Source: JBKHYJ01 sp046565505 (GTDB lineage Bacteria > Acidobacteriota > Blastocatellia > UBA7656). Taken from it: a stretch of DNA of 64,000 nucleotides. Below, one piece after another: positions 50,159 through 59,877 of the stretch. The position numbers and the translations under genes were made by a program. Where the stretch lies: contig JBKHYJ010000050.1 of assembly GCA_046565505.1 (NCBI GenBank), positions 37,485 to 101,484 of the forward strand. The letters run 5' to 3'. The notes below the pieces were generated by a model, which made no database searches, was not told the DNA's origin, and saw only the letters and a list, made by a program, of their open reading frames with translations. Numbering within the stretch: the stretch's first letter is position 1; each line of letters opens with the position of its first letter.

Positions 50159-53100
50159 ATGAAAAAAAACCAGATACCAAAGGATGTCAAAAACTACATG
50201 GCGAGCGTAGTCAGCGCCCTGCCGAGCGCAGTGATCGTGTCCGACCTGCGGGGAGACGTGGTCGTCTCCAACGACCGCGCGCGGGAGATTCTCGGCCGCG
50301 ACCGGGATGAAATAATCAACACCCCCGTCGCCGAGCTTTTCTACAGCGCGGGCGAATTCGAGAGCACGAACGCTCAACTCAGTAAGGCCGAGGGCGGCAA
50401 GCTGATGGGCGTCGAAACCTCGATGAGGGACAGAAATGGCAAAGAGGTGGCCGTGCGTCTGTCGGTCACGGAGCTTCGCGACGGTGAGGGGGATCACGTC
50501 GGCAGGGTCGATTGCTTCGACGAAATCAGGCAGCTCGAGCGCGGCCTGCTCCTGCTGTTGAAGGCGAGCAATTTCATCAGCCAGGCGGAGAACCTCAGGG
50601 AGGGGATGGAACGCCTCGCGGAGATGATAACGTCGCTGCTTTCGAGCACCTTCTGCCGGATACTGTTGCTGGATGAGGGCGGCGAATGCCTTATAGCCAG
50701 CGCGGCCTACCACACGCGGCGCGGCAACGGCTCTTTTAAATGGAAGGACCGCCTCGGCGAAAAGACTTCGATCGACAAGTGGCCGGGGCTGCGGGGGCGG
50801 CTCAAAGGGGGGAAGCCAACAGTCCTCGCCATAGGCGACAAGGAAGTGAGCGGCAACCTCTTGATGCTGACCGAGCGCCTGGGCCTCGACAGGCCTATCC
50901 AGTCTTTGCTCTCGGTGCCCCTGACGGCGAATGGCAAAATCATAGGGCTGCTGCACGTCGGGGAGGTCAGGAACGAAGAGAGGCAGATGTTCAGACAGGA
51001 TAAGGTAGAGCTGGCGGCCGCCATCGCCGCGCACGTCGCCGCCCTGATCGACAGCCGGAGGCTGAAAGAAACTACCGACAGGAATAATCACCTCCTTGCG
51101 GCGCTCAACGAGGCATCACTTCACATACGCGCCGAAAAGGAACAGCACAAGCTCTTAAAGGAAGTCGTGCGCCTCGCCGTCGACCTCGTCCGCTGCGACG
51201 TCGGCGCCCTGTTCGTTTACAACTACATGATGAAGAAGCTCGAACTCGCCACCTCCTATGGGTTCGACGGGAGGCTGTTTAAAGACCCGCTCCCTTACGA
51301 CGATAACGTCATCGGCTCGGTCATCTGCAAGGGCGCTCCCCAGGTGACCGACCGCGAGTCCGCGCCCGGCGACGTGGTCCTGTCCGCCCTCGGGCTGGAG
51401 ACCGTCATCGCCATCCCTCTCAAGGAGGCCGGGGCCACGGAGGCCGTCCTCCTCATCGGCGACCGCAAGGGCGACAGGCAATTCGCGGCCTCAGACATAG
51501 ACATCCTCGTACAGTTCGCGCTGCACACGTCGATCGCGTTGCGAACGTCCGAATTGATAGCGCAGGAGCAGCACAGGCTCAGCCAGTTCAACGTGCTGAT
51601 CAGCATCATTCAGTACATACAGACCGAGACGGATTGGGACAAGATCCTTCACATCATGCTTACGGGCGTTACGGCCGGCTTCGGCCTGGGCTTTAACCGC
51701 GCCGCCCTGTTCCTGCTAGAGGAGAACAGCAACTACCTCACGGGCAGGATGGGGATCGGCCAGGTCACAGAGCAGGAGGCGTTCCGGTCCTGGGAGGAGA
51801 TCACGGACAAGGGGCTTTATGATTTCCAGCTCTACCTCGACGAGCTGAATAAGCCCGAGCGGCCGCCGCAGACTTCCATAAGCAAGAGGGTCTGCGACCT
51901 GCGGCTGCCCGTGAATATGGAGGGCTCCGACGCCTTCTCGCTCGCCATGTCGGACCGCACCTGGCAGATGGTCAGGCCCGAAGATTCCGGCCGCCTGCCG
52001 GAAGCCTTCGTCGAGGCGTTCGAGCCCGAGTCGCCCGTCATCATAGTCCCGCTCCAGACGCGCAACCATGTCATAGGGCTGGTCGCCGCCGACAACAAAT
52101 TCACGCGCTCGCCGATCACGGAAGAGGACATCCGCCTGCTGATGACCTTCGTCGCCGCGGCCGCCATCGCCGGCGACATGGAGGGCCAGAGGCTGCGGTC
52201 CTATTTCGAGGCCAGCAACGCGCTCGTCCTGTCGGAAGACCCCCAGCAGGCGGTGCAGGACATAGTCGACCAGATGCGCGAAACCGCAAAGGCTTCCTGG
52301 GTCAGCCTAGTCTTGATCGACGACACGGACAAGGCGCACTCCGTCGTCGCGTCCGGCACGACCGAGACGGTCAACGCGTCGAACGTCATGCGCTCTAACG
52401 GCATCTCGCTGGCCGTCAAGCAGGTCGCCAAGCCCAGGACGATTGAGGACGCCTCCAGGCAGCGCGGCGAGATCAATGAGATCATGCTGCGCGGGGGCAA
52501 GACGAAGGCCGCGCTCTGCCTGCCGGTCGTCATCAGGGACAGGTGCATCGGGGTGATGTGGTTCCTCTACGACGAGCCGCGCCACTTCCCCAAGTTCGAG
52601 ATCGACGCGCTGCAATTCTACGTCACGCAGGCGGCCATCGCTTACATAAACGCGCAGCAGATAATGACGCTGAAGCACCTCGGCAAGTTCGCCCAATCCC
52701 TCGCCTCGTCCACAGAGCCGCGTAAAGTGCTCGAGCAGATCATCCTCGGCGCGAAGCTCGTCCTGAACGCCGACTCCGCCACCATCTGGTCCTACGACGC
52801 CTCCAAAGACAAATTCCTGCTCGAGCACTCAGACGTAAGCGGCATACCCGACGAGCACGCGGCCAGGATGAACAGGATCACGCCCAGCAGGCAGGGCACG
52901 GCCTACACCGTCATGCAACGCGGCTGGGTGGGCGTCAGGGACGTTAACGACTCCCGCAACTACGAGTTCATAGGCCCCGCCACCCGCAAGATACTCAACT
53001 CGCTCGGCGCGAAGAGCTTCCAGGGAATCGCCCTCAAGGCAGGCGACGAGAAGCTGGGCGTGCTTTACGTCAACTACAACACCCCGCGCGGGTTCGACGA

Positions 53101-55477
53101 CGGCGATAAGAAAGCCGCCCAGGCCTTCGCCGACCATGCCGCGCTCGCGCTGAAGAACGCCAGGCTCGTAGACCAGATCACGAGGGCCAAGACCACCGTC
53201 GAGCTCGCCCACGCCATGGTCGAAGTCGTCGCCAGGGCGATGGTGCTGGGCGACCACGAGCTGACGCTGGACGCCATCGTGCAGGGCACGCGCGGCGTGC
53301 TCAACTGCGACGCCGTCGTGCTGTTCACCTACGACCAGTCATCGGGCAGGCTCCAGCACCCGCCCACAATGGTAGGCGTGCGCTTCCCGGACAAGGCTAG
53401 GGCCACCGAGGAGAAGCTGTCCGGGTCGATAGTCCACCAGGTGCTGAAGCGCGACCAGCCCTACACGGCCGAGGACGTCGAAAACGACCCGATCTTCAAA
53501 GACAAGCGGTTCGCCATAGACGAAGGGATCAAGTCCTGCATAGCCGTGCCGCTCAGCGCCGCCTCGCAGAAGGTCGGCGTGATGTTCGTCAACTACCGCT
53601 CCCCGCACACCTTCACCCCCGAGGAGCGCGCCAACGTCGAGCTGTTCGCCAACTACGCGGCCGTGGCGATACACAACGCGCAACTGCTGCTGGAGCAGTC
53701 GCGCAGGATCACGGAGCAGGGCACGCTGGCCGAGCTGTCGCAGTCGATCCTCAACACGGTCAGCTTCGACAACCTGCAGCAGACGCTGGACCGTTCGGTG
53801 GCAGAGGCGGCGGCGATGCTCGGGACCGAGTACTCAAACATAGTGCTCGACGACGGCGGGGAACTGATCTTCAGCACGGCTTACGGGTGGCCCCGGTCGA
53901 TGGTCGGGGACTTCAGGCTTAAGAAGGGGAGGGGTTCGCAGACGGGTTACACGATAGAGGTGGGGCAGCACGTGATAGTGCCCGACTACGAAGAGGAGAG
54001 GCGGTTCACTGTGCCCGGCGTGGTGAAGCAGCGCCGCATCAAGAGCGGGCTGAGCGTCCCGATCTTCAGGGCGGGGGAGATAGTCGGGGCGATGCTGGTG
54101 CACACGACCAGCACCCGCCAGTTCACCGACGCCGACGTGAGGCTGCTGAGCCTGATAGCCAACCAGGTGGCGATGCTGCTGTCGATGGCCCAGCATTACG
54201 AGCAGATGCAGCAGCACAACGCGAACTTGCTGGCGGCCTACGACGCCGGGAAGGCCCTGGCGTCGCTCAGGGCCGGGCTCGAGCGCAAGCAGGTGCTCGA
54301 CAGCATACTGGGGCAGGCCGTCAAGTGCATCTCGCGCAAGCGGGGCCGGAAGGTGGTGCTGGGCACAATCCAGCTCTACAACGAGGAGAGGCAGGAGCTG
54401 GTCTTCGAGAGCGTCTACCCGAGCGAGCACTCGGAGAATTACGCGCAGGTCGGCCAGCGGTGGTCCATAGCGCAGAGGCAATCGGATGGCGAGCGGGTGG
54501 GCGTCACGGGCCGGGCCGTGTTGGAGAGAGTGCCGCAACTGGTCGCGAGGGTCCGTGACGATAAGGATTACATCAAGTACAACGAGACGACGAAGTCGGA
54601 GCTCGCGGTGCCGCTGCTTGACGGGGACGGGAAGGTGATAGGGGTGCTGGACCTCGAGAGCGAGCAGGAGGGGGTTTTCGACGAGGGGGACAAGGAGGCG
54701 CTGAAGCTGCTGGCGGAGCTGGCGGTGATAGCGATAAGGAGCGCGCAGCAGATCAAGGAGTTGCAGCAGGAGAAGGCCACTTCGGTGGCCAAGGACGCGC
54801 TGGTGTGGATGGGGATGAGCAGCAGCTACTGGCGCCACACCATACAGAACAACGCAATCACCATCCGCGATAAAGTGGAGTTCATCGACAGGATGGCCGC
54901 CGCCAGGCCTATCGGCGAGATAAAAAACAGGCTGGCCGAAATCTCTGACCTGGCGAAAATGATAGCGAATTACCCCATCTCCGAGGAGCTGTCTTCCCAG
55001 GAGCTGGGTGAGGTCGAGAACGTCAACGCGCTGCTGAGGCGGCGCGTCATACAGCTACAGGAATTCAGCCCCGAGGAGTACAGCTCTGTGTCGATCAAGT
55101 TCGACCTCAGGCTCGAGAACGACGCGAAAGTGAGGGCGAACTCGAACTGGCTGATACGCGCGCTGGACGTGCTGTTCGACAACGCGATCAGGGCCATGGA
55201 GCATTCGCGCGACAAGGTGCTGGTGGTCGGGACGCGGAGGTGTGAGGGGGCCGTGGTTATAGAGATAACGGACACGGGCCGGGGCATCCCGGAAAGGTTA
55301 AAGCCTAAGATACTCGCGCAGCCGATAAAGCACTCCAGGGACGAGAAGAGGCTGGGGATGGGGCTGCTCATGGCGCAGTTCATCGTCAAGGTGTACGAGG
55401 GCCGCATAGAGGTAGTTAGCTCGGACGGGGCGGGGACGAAGATGGCCGTCTACCTGCCGCTGGCCGAGCAGCAATAG
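50159..55477 (+). CDS. Giant sensor histidine kinase: PAS, about eight GAF, HATPase
   Basis: The 1772-residue protein starts with a PAS domain (about 10-115: SALPSAVIVSDLRGDVVVSN). About eight GAF modules follow to residue 1540. The DHp-like segment ALVWMGMSSSYWRHTIQNNA contains the candidate phosphoaccepting His in the same WRH context as in the first kinase. The HATPase has LFDNAIRAM, DTGRGIP and LGMGLLMAQF. No TM helix. It is a paralogue of the 45151 gene with extra GAF copies, so both probably feed the receivers coded just downstream. Confidence 0.88.
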   Translation: MKKNQIPKDVKNYMASVVSALPSAVIVSDLRGDVVVSNDRAREILGRDRDEIINTPVAELFYSAGEFESTNAQLSKAEGGKLMGVETSMRDRNGKEVAVRLSVTELRDGEGDHVGRVDCFDEIRQLERGLLLLLKASNFISQAENLREGMERLAEMITSLLSSTFCRILLLDEGGECLIASAAYHTRRGNGSFKWKDRLGEKTSIDKWPGLRGRLKGGKPTVLAIGDKEVSGNLLMLTERLGLDRPIQSLLSVPLTANGKIIGLLHVGEVRNEERQMFRQDKVELAAAIAAHVAALIDSRRLKETTDRNNHLLAALNEASLHIRAEKEQHKLLKEVVRLAVDLVRCDVGALFVYNYMMKKLELATSYGFDGRLFKDPLPYDDNVIGSVICKGAPQVTDRESAPGDVVLSALGLETVIAIPLKEAGATEAVLLIGDRKGDRQFAASDIDILVQFALHTSIALRTSELIAQEQHRLSQFNVLISIIQYIQTETDWDKILHIMLTGVTAGFGLGFNRAALFLLEENSNYLTGRMGIGQVTEQEAFRSWEEITDKGLYDFQLYLDELNKPERPPQTSISKRVCDLRLPVNMEGSDAFSLAMSDRTWQMVRPEDSGRLPEAFVEAFEPESPVIIVPLQTRNHVIGLVAADNKFTRSPITEEDIRLLMTFVAAAAIAGDMEGQRLRSYFEASNALVLSEDPQQAVQDIVDQMRETAKASWVSLVLIDDTDKAHSVVASGTTETVNASNVMRSNGISLAVKQVAKPRTIEDASRQRGEINEIMLRGGKTKAALCLPVVIRDRCIGVMWFLYDEPRHFPKFEIDALQFYVTQAAIAYINAQQIMTLKHLGKFAQSLASSTEPRKVLEQIILGAKLVLNADSATIWSYDASKDKFLLEHSDVSGIPDEHAARMNRITPSRQGTAYTVMQRGWVGVRDVNDSRNYEFIGPATRKILNSLGAKSFQGIALKAGDEKLGVLYVNYNTPRGFDDGDKKAAQAFADHAALALKNARLVDQITRAKTTVELAHAMVEVVARAMVLGDHELTLDAIVQGTRGVLNCDAVVLFTYDQSSGRLQHPPTMVGVRFPDKARATEEKLSGSIVHQVLKRDQPYTAEDVENDPIFKDKRFAIDEGIKSCIAVPLSAASQKVGVMFVNYRSPHTFTPEERANVELFANYAAVAIHNAQLLLEQSRRITEQGTLAELSQSILNTVSFDNLQQTLDRSVAEAAAMLGTEYSNIVLDDGGELIFSTAYGWPRSMVGDFRLKKGRGSQTGYTIEVGQHVIVPDYEEERRFTVPGVVKQRRIKSGLSVPIFRAGEIVGAMLVHTTSTRQFTDADVRLLSLIANQVAMLLSMAQHYEQMQQHNANLLAAYDAGKALASLRAGLERKQVLDSILGQAVKCISRKRGRKVVLGTIQLYNEERQELVFESVYPSEHSENYAQVGQRWSIAQRQSDGERVGVTGRAVLERVPQLVARVRDDKDYIKYNETTKSELAVPLLDGDGKVIGVLDLESEQEGVFDEGDKEALKLLAELAVIAIRSAQQIKELQQEKATSVAKDALVWMGMSSSYWRHTIQNNAITIRDKVEFIDRMAAARPIGEIKNRLAEISDLAKMIANYPISEELSSQELGEVENVNALLRRRVIQLQEFSPEEYSSVSIKFDLRLENDAKVRANSNWLIRALDVLFDNAIRAMEHSRDKVLVVGTRRCEGAVVIEITDTGRGIPERLKPKILAQPIKHSRDEKRLGMGLLMAQFIVKVYEGRIEVVSSDGAGTKMAVYLPLAEQQ

Positions 55478-55485
55478 GTATAAGT

Positions 55486-55869
55486 ATGCCCTCGACAAAG
55501 TGCCCCTTTCTTTTAATCGGCGAGCAGGGAGATTTCTGGAGGCAGGTGCTCGAAGGCGCGCTCGCCCCGATGGGCCACCTGCAAACCGTCGAGGAAAAAT
55601 CCGCGATTGATTTGGTTATTGAAAACGAGTACGCCGCCATCGTCATTGATGCCGCGCACGTCGGTAGCTTCGGGTTGATGACCAGCAGGATCCGCGCCCA
55701 GCGGCCGGACGCGAGAGTGATCGTGGCAACGGCCGCCCCGAGCTGGCAGCGCGCGCGGGAGGCCTTCAAGTCCGGCGCGACGGATTACATTTACAAATCG
55801 GCTGACGAGGCGGAGTTGCTCGCGTCGCTCGAAGCCGCTCTGGCAAAGCCTTTGACGCCCTGGCCCTGA
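55486..55869 (+). CDS. Stand-alone receiver-like protein
   Basis: The 127-residue protein has a receiver fold: CPFLLIGEQGD, YAAIVIDAAHVGSFGLMTS (Asp at the phosphoacceptor place) and GATDYIYKSADEAE with the Lys. The acidic pair near the start is degenerate (GEQGD), so phosphorylation is doubtful. It is 8 nt after the second kinase, so probably in the operon. Confidence 0.75.
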   Translation: MPSTKCPFLLIGEQGDFWRQVLEGALAPMGHLQTVEEKSAIDLVIENEYAAIVIDAAHVGSFGLMTSRIRAQRPDARVIVATAAPSWQRAREAFKSGATDYIYKSADEAELLASLEAALAKPLTPWP

Positions 55870-55894
55870 CGAGGGGCACGGAGGACGAGAGATT

Positions 55895-56755
55895 ATGAAA
55901 AAGATATTGCTCGCTGATAACGACCCGAAGTTCCTCAAGGAGCGCAAAGAGTTTTTAGAAGGCGAGGGCTATCAGGTTTACCCGGCCGGCACCGTGGCCG
56001 AGGCGCGGAGGCTGCTCGAACAAGGCCGCGTAGACCTGGCCGTACTGGACCTGCGGCTGGAAAATGATAATGATGAAAGGGACCTCAGCGGGCTTACGCT
56101 CGCCAGGACCGTCAGCCCGTCCATCCCTAAAATAATAATGACGGGGTTCCCCACCTATCAGGCGGTACGTGACGCGCTCGGGGCGTCGGCGGACGGGCTG
56201 CCCCCGGTGGTGGAATTCATCGCCAAGAAGGAGGGCACGGAGACTTTCTTACACGCCGTGCGCAACGCCTTAAAGATTATGAACGTCTGGTTCAGGGCTA
56301 CCCAGGAAGGCATAACCACGCAGCTCGACGAGGACTACGCGCGGGCCAGGACGGAAGCAAATATCCATTACTGGATATGCCTCGGAATATCGCTGGCCGG
56401 GGCAATGGTCGTGATGCTCGGGACAATTTTGGCCCTCGGCGGGCACCAGCGCACGGGAATAGTAAGCGTCGTAAGCGGCATAGTCATTGAGCTGGTCAAC
56501 CTGCTGTTCTTCACCCGATTAGATGGCGCTTACCGGCGGGTGGACAGATACCATGAGGAGTTGCTCCAGTCGAAAAGACTCGAGAACCTGTTGTCCGCGT
56601 GCGGCGAGTTTTCAGACGTTACGAACAAGGAACAGACAATCATGCAGATCATCCAGATCACGTCAAAGCAGTGGATGAATTCTGTCGGGGCCAGGAACAG
56701 TTCATTAAAACCAAAGCTGAAGTCTCCCGGCAAGGCGGTCAAGGGGGCGGAGTAG
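55895..56755 (+). CDS. Receiver fused to two-TM domain (TRADD-N-associated membrane-like)
   Basis: The 286-residue protein has an N-terminal receiver: KKILLADNDPKFLK, AVLDLRLENDN with the phosphoacceptor Asp, and KIIMTGF, then IAKKEG with the Lys. After a linker, ANIHYWICLGISLAGAMVVM and GIVSVVSGIVIELVNLLFF are two TM helices, followed by a helix RVDRYHEELLQSKRLENLLS. This matches, in my reading, the membrane domain found with TRADD-N-like domains in bacterial conflict systems; from memory only. AGGAGG-like GAGG is upstream. It lies 5 nt before the next gene. Confidence 0.75.
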   Translation: MKKILLADNDPKFLKERKEFLEGEGYQVYPAGTVAEARRLLEQGRVDLAVLDLRLENDNDERDLSGLTLARTVSPSIPKIIMTGFPTYQAVRDALGASADGLPPVVEFIAKKEGTETFLHAVRNALKIMNVWFRATQEGITTQLDEDYARARTEANIHYWICLGISLAGAMVVMLGTILALGGHQRTGIVSVVSGIVIELVNLLFFTRLDGAYRRVDRYHEELLQSKRLENLLSACGEFSDVTNKEQTIMQIIQITSKQWMNSVGARNSSLKPKLKSPGKAVKGAE

Positions 56756-56760
56756 TTCCA

Positions 56761-58713
56761 ATGAAGCAAATACTATTAGTGGATAATGACGTCCGGTTCC
56801 TCAAGGGGCGCGCCGAGTCGCTGCGGAAAGCCGGCTACGAAGTGCTGGAAGCCGAGACCGTCGAGGCGGCCGAGCGACTCCTGGGCGAGAACCGCGTTCA
56901 CCTCGCCATCATAGATATACGCTTAGTCAACGAGCATGATGAAAAGGACGTGAGCGGGCTGACGCTGGCGAAGAAGGCCGATTACAAGCATGTGCCGAAA
57001 ATAATACTGACTAAGCACCCGACGTACGAGGCCGTGCGCGAGGCCATGAGCGGGGCCCTGGAGGGGTTGTCGCCGGCCGTCTATTTCCTGGCTAAGGACG
57101 AGGGGGCCCAGGCGATGGTCGACGCCGTTGGAAAAGTATTCCTCCAGCACTTGCGAATCAATTGGGAGCTTTTCATTCAGCCGTCCGAAGGCAACCCGGT
57201 AGACTTCCTGCACCTGGCCGGGCTGATAGAGAAAGACCTTCATGGCCGGCTGGTCTTGAACAGGGCGGACGAGCTAGAAGACCTGTTCCGCAGCCTATTC
57301 TACGAGATGAGTCAGATCAGAATAGAGCGCCTGCTTTGGAAGCGCGAGGGCAGGGTCGCGGTCACCGTCTTTGCGTTCGCCGATGGGAAGGCGCCCGAGG
57401 CGTTCATCGTCACCTGCGGCAGGCGGCGTCTGGTGGAGGACGAAAAGAAGAATTACTATGAGTCCGCGCCTAAATCTATGGGGCTATTCGGCTCCATGCT
57501 TGACAAGTCGGGCGGGACCTCGCACTACGCGGCCAACGCGTACGTCCTCACGGGGGCGTCTTTAGAAAGCCTTCAGCCGCTGATCGAGTTGTACCGCGCG
57601 GGCTCTGAGAAATCATTCCACGCCGCCGTGAGCAATCTATTTGAACAGACGCTCCGCCCGTGGCATAAGAAGGCGGCCGTGTCCGACAGGCGCGACACGC
57701 TCGGGCAGGTTTATTGCGAATGCCTCGGGTGGTCGCAGGACGCCCTGGCAGGGGTCAACTTCGGGCCGCGCATTCATTCTTTGATACACCAGATACCGGT
57801 GCTGGGGTCAAGATTGCAGATGGAGGCCGGAGCGCTGAAGGTCGAATTCGGGGGGCAATCTTTTTCTTACGCCGACCCGACAAATATCCTTAACAAGCTA
57901 TCAGAAATTGATTACCCTTTCGTCGCCTCGACGACGCCCGGGATGATAACGGGGGACAACGTTTTGACGGACTCACCGGGGCAGACCTGGCTGACCGATT
58001 TTGCCGGCGCCGGGAGCGCCCCCGAGTTATTGGATTACGTTTCGCTCGAAGCCATGATCCGTTTCGACTGGGTCGAGGTAAACAAAATCCAGTGGCTCCA
58101 CGAAATGGAGCGGGCCCTGGTTGATGGCGATTTCGGCAGGGTCGACACCGCCGCCGTCGAGCCGGTCCTGCGAAAGCCGATACGCGCTATTCAAACGGTG
58201 CGGAGGCTGGCCTCGAACGTCGTGAGCAAGAACCCCGAGCCTTACCACCTGGGGATACTTTGTCAGGCGGCAAGGCGACTCGCGGATTTCAACCCCGCCT
58301 ACCGGCTAATGCCGAACGAGCTGGCGCGGCTGGCGCACCTGCTGGTGGCCGCGGCAATAATCGGCGAGAAACTGGGCGCTAATAAGCGAGCGCCGGCCGA
58401 TTCATCCACTGCCTGGCGGGGGATTCGTATCGACAGGGCCAATTACGCCGTCAGGATCGACGGCGTGAAGATTCAACTGCGGGGGCAAAGTTATCACCTG
58501 CTCTGCTATTTGTATGACCGCCGCAACAAGTTATGTACACGCCGCGAGCTTATTGAGAACGTCTTCCAGGAGACTTACCGCGACAGGGACGATAGCCAGG
58601 TCAGCAAGCTGAACACGGCCATCCGGCGTCTGCGCGAGAAGATAGAAGATAACCCGGACCACCCGCGCTACTTGCTCACGGAACCGGGCGGCGGCTACCG
58701 CTTGAGCGCGTAG
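56761..58713 (+). CDS. Receiver, kinase/APH-like domain and winged-helix regulator
   Basis: From ATG 56761, 5 nt after the previous stop, the protein has 650 residues. The receiver (1-125) has ILLVDNDVRFLK and LAIIDIRLVNEHD. The middle (about 150-500) has MITGDNVLTD, then GQTWLTDFAGAG, a degenerate form of the aminoglycoside-phosphotransferase-like HGDxxxxN/IDF motifs, as in domains of ternary conflict systems. The C-terminal 100 residues are an OmpR/PhoB-type winged helix: LRGQSYHLLCYLYDRRNKLC and SQVSKLNTAIRRLREKIEDN. It probably couples a phosphorylation signal to transcription. Confidence 0.75.
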   Translation: MKQILLVDNDVRFLKGRAESLRKAGYEVLEAETVEAAERLLGENRVHLAIIDIRLVNEHDEKDVSGLTLAKKADYKHVPKIILTKHPTYEAVREAMSGALEGLSPAVYFLAKDEGAQAMVDAVGKVFLQHLRINWELFIQPSEGNPVDFLHLAGLIEKDLHGRLVLNRADELEDLFRSLFYEMSQIRIERLLWKREGRVAVTVFAFADGKAPEAFIVTCGRRRLVEDEKKNYYESAPKSMGLFGSMLDKSGGTSHYAANAYVLTGASLESLQPLIELYRAGSEKSFHAAVSNLFEQTLRPWHKKAAVSDRRDTLGQVYCECLGWSQDALAGVNFGPRIHSLIHQIPVLGSRLQMEAGALKVEFGGQSFSYADPTNILNKLSEIDYPFVASTTPGMITGDNVLTDSPGQTWLTDFAGAGSAPELLDYVSLEAMIRFDWVEVNKIQWLHEMERALVDGDFGRVDTAAVEPVLRKPIRAIQTVRRLASNVVSKNPEPYHLGILCQAARRLADFNPAYRLMPNELARLAHLLVAAAIIGEKLGANKRAPADSSTAWRGIRIDRANYAVRIDGVKIQLRGQSYHLLCYLYDRRNKLCTRRELIENVFQETYRDRDDSQVSKLNTAIRRLREKIEDNPDHPRYLLTEPGGGYRLSA

Positions 58714-59017
58714 CCTTTCGCAGTCGGGAACGGCTTGAGCGGCTTCGCGCGTAAGCGGCACCCGGCGCGGCGGCAATTCGACGCGAAGTTCATCCGGCGC
58801 TCATCGCACGCCTTCCGAGAGATTCCGCTCGCTATCAATTTAAGATGAGGCGGCCTTTGAGCCCCTCGTGCGCGGGGGCAGCGGCCCGCCCCCGCCCGGC
58901 CGCCAGGGCCGAATGCGCCTGCCCTATAGCGGCGGCCTGCGCAATATGGCAGAGTATAACCGATCAGCAGTTAGCCGGTATGAAGAGGCGGGTTAATGGT
59001 GAGGCGAGATTGTTGAA
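58714..59017. other. Intergenic region, nothing recognised
   Basis: About 300 nt between the signalling cluster and the J-domain gene. No convincing hairpin, promoter or RNA is seen. Confidence 0.35.
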
Positions 59018-59785
59018 GTGAAAGACTGTTGGACAATACTTGGGATTCTGCCGACCGGCGACACGGCCGCCATCAGGAAAGTATACCTTGAGCTGGTCAA
59101 GGTATATCACCCCGACACGGTACTCACCCCGGAAAAAAAGCGTGAGTATACGATCCTCTGCGCCGAGATCAATCGGGCATACACGCAGGCCACCGAGCAG
59201 GCAAAAACGTTTTCGGCGCCGCAGCCGGGCGCGCGGCGGGAAGCGACGCCGCCTGTGGAGATGTACCGCGATGCCCCCGCCGTGGCAAAAGTATTCCGGC
59301 AGTACACAGGCATGTTCGTACGCAGATTCGGCGCGGCGATAATGCTGCTCCTGTTCGCGTTACAATTCCTGCCTTACGTCAGCCCCTCACTGCTGAAGAA
59401 ACCGCCCGAGGCCCTGAGGATAGCGGTGGGCGCGGTGGCGACTCTGTTCGTGGTCCTTTTCGTCTTCGTGATTATCTTCGTCTACGGCGTAATCATTGCC
59501 GGGACGATGGACCTGTTCTTGATACTGCTGTTCCCGAGAAAGCTGATGGCCCGGCTGGGACTCGGCAGGCATGAGGGCAAGCTCGTGTGGCTCTGCATCG
59601 TGATTGCCAACGTCACACTCTTCTTCTTCACGGACCTGGTAAGGATTCCGAGCAGCACGGACCGAATGTTCTCGCTGTACGACGGCATTTTCCGCGCCCT
59701 CGCCGCCGGGACCCTCCCCATACTGCTGGCGCTGAACCGGCTCAGAGAGAGTCTGTCGGGTACGGAGAGGTCAAAAAGAGCCTAG
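59018..59785 (+). CDS. J-domain (DnaJ-like) membrane protein
   Basis: The 255-residue protein has an N-terminal J domain with the pattern CWTILGILPTGDTAAIRKVY and LVKVYHPDTV (HPD present). About 95 residues on, hydrophobic segments follow: AAIMLLLFALQFLPYVSPSL, a pair at about 130-170, and two near the C-terminus. It would recruit DnaK at the membrane. Start is GTG 59018 with a poor ribosome site. Confidence 0.75.
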   Translation: MKDCWTILGILPTGDTAAIRKVYLELVKVYHPDTVLTPEKKREYTILCAEINRAYTQATEQAKTFSAPQPGARREATPPVEMYRDAPAVAKVFRQYTGMFVRRFGAAIMLLLFALQFLPYVSPSLLKKPPEALRIAVGAVATLFVVLFVFVIIFVYGVIIAGTMDLFLILLFPRKLMARLGLGRHEGKLVWLCIVIANVTLFFFTDLVRIPSSTDRMFSLYDGIFRALAAGTLPILLALNRLRESLSGTERSKRA

Positions 59786-59877
59786 GCCCGCCTCCCGCTC
59801 GAAAGCTCCGGCCGCCGCCCCGGCACAGATGCTTCGGGCCCAGGCCACGACCGGCTCTCATACAGATTGACGAGCTG

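Noticed and set aside
45151..55477. Many antisense frames across both GAF kinases
   Set aside because: Third-position GC bias makes long shadows; domain motifs are all on the + strand.
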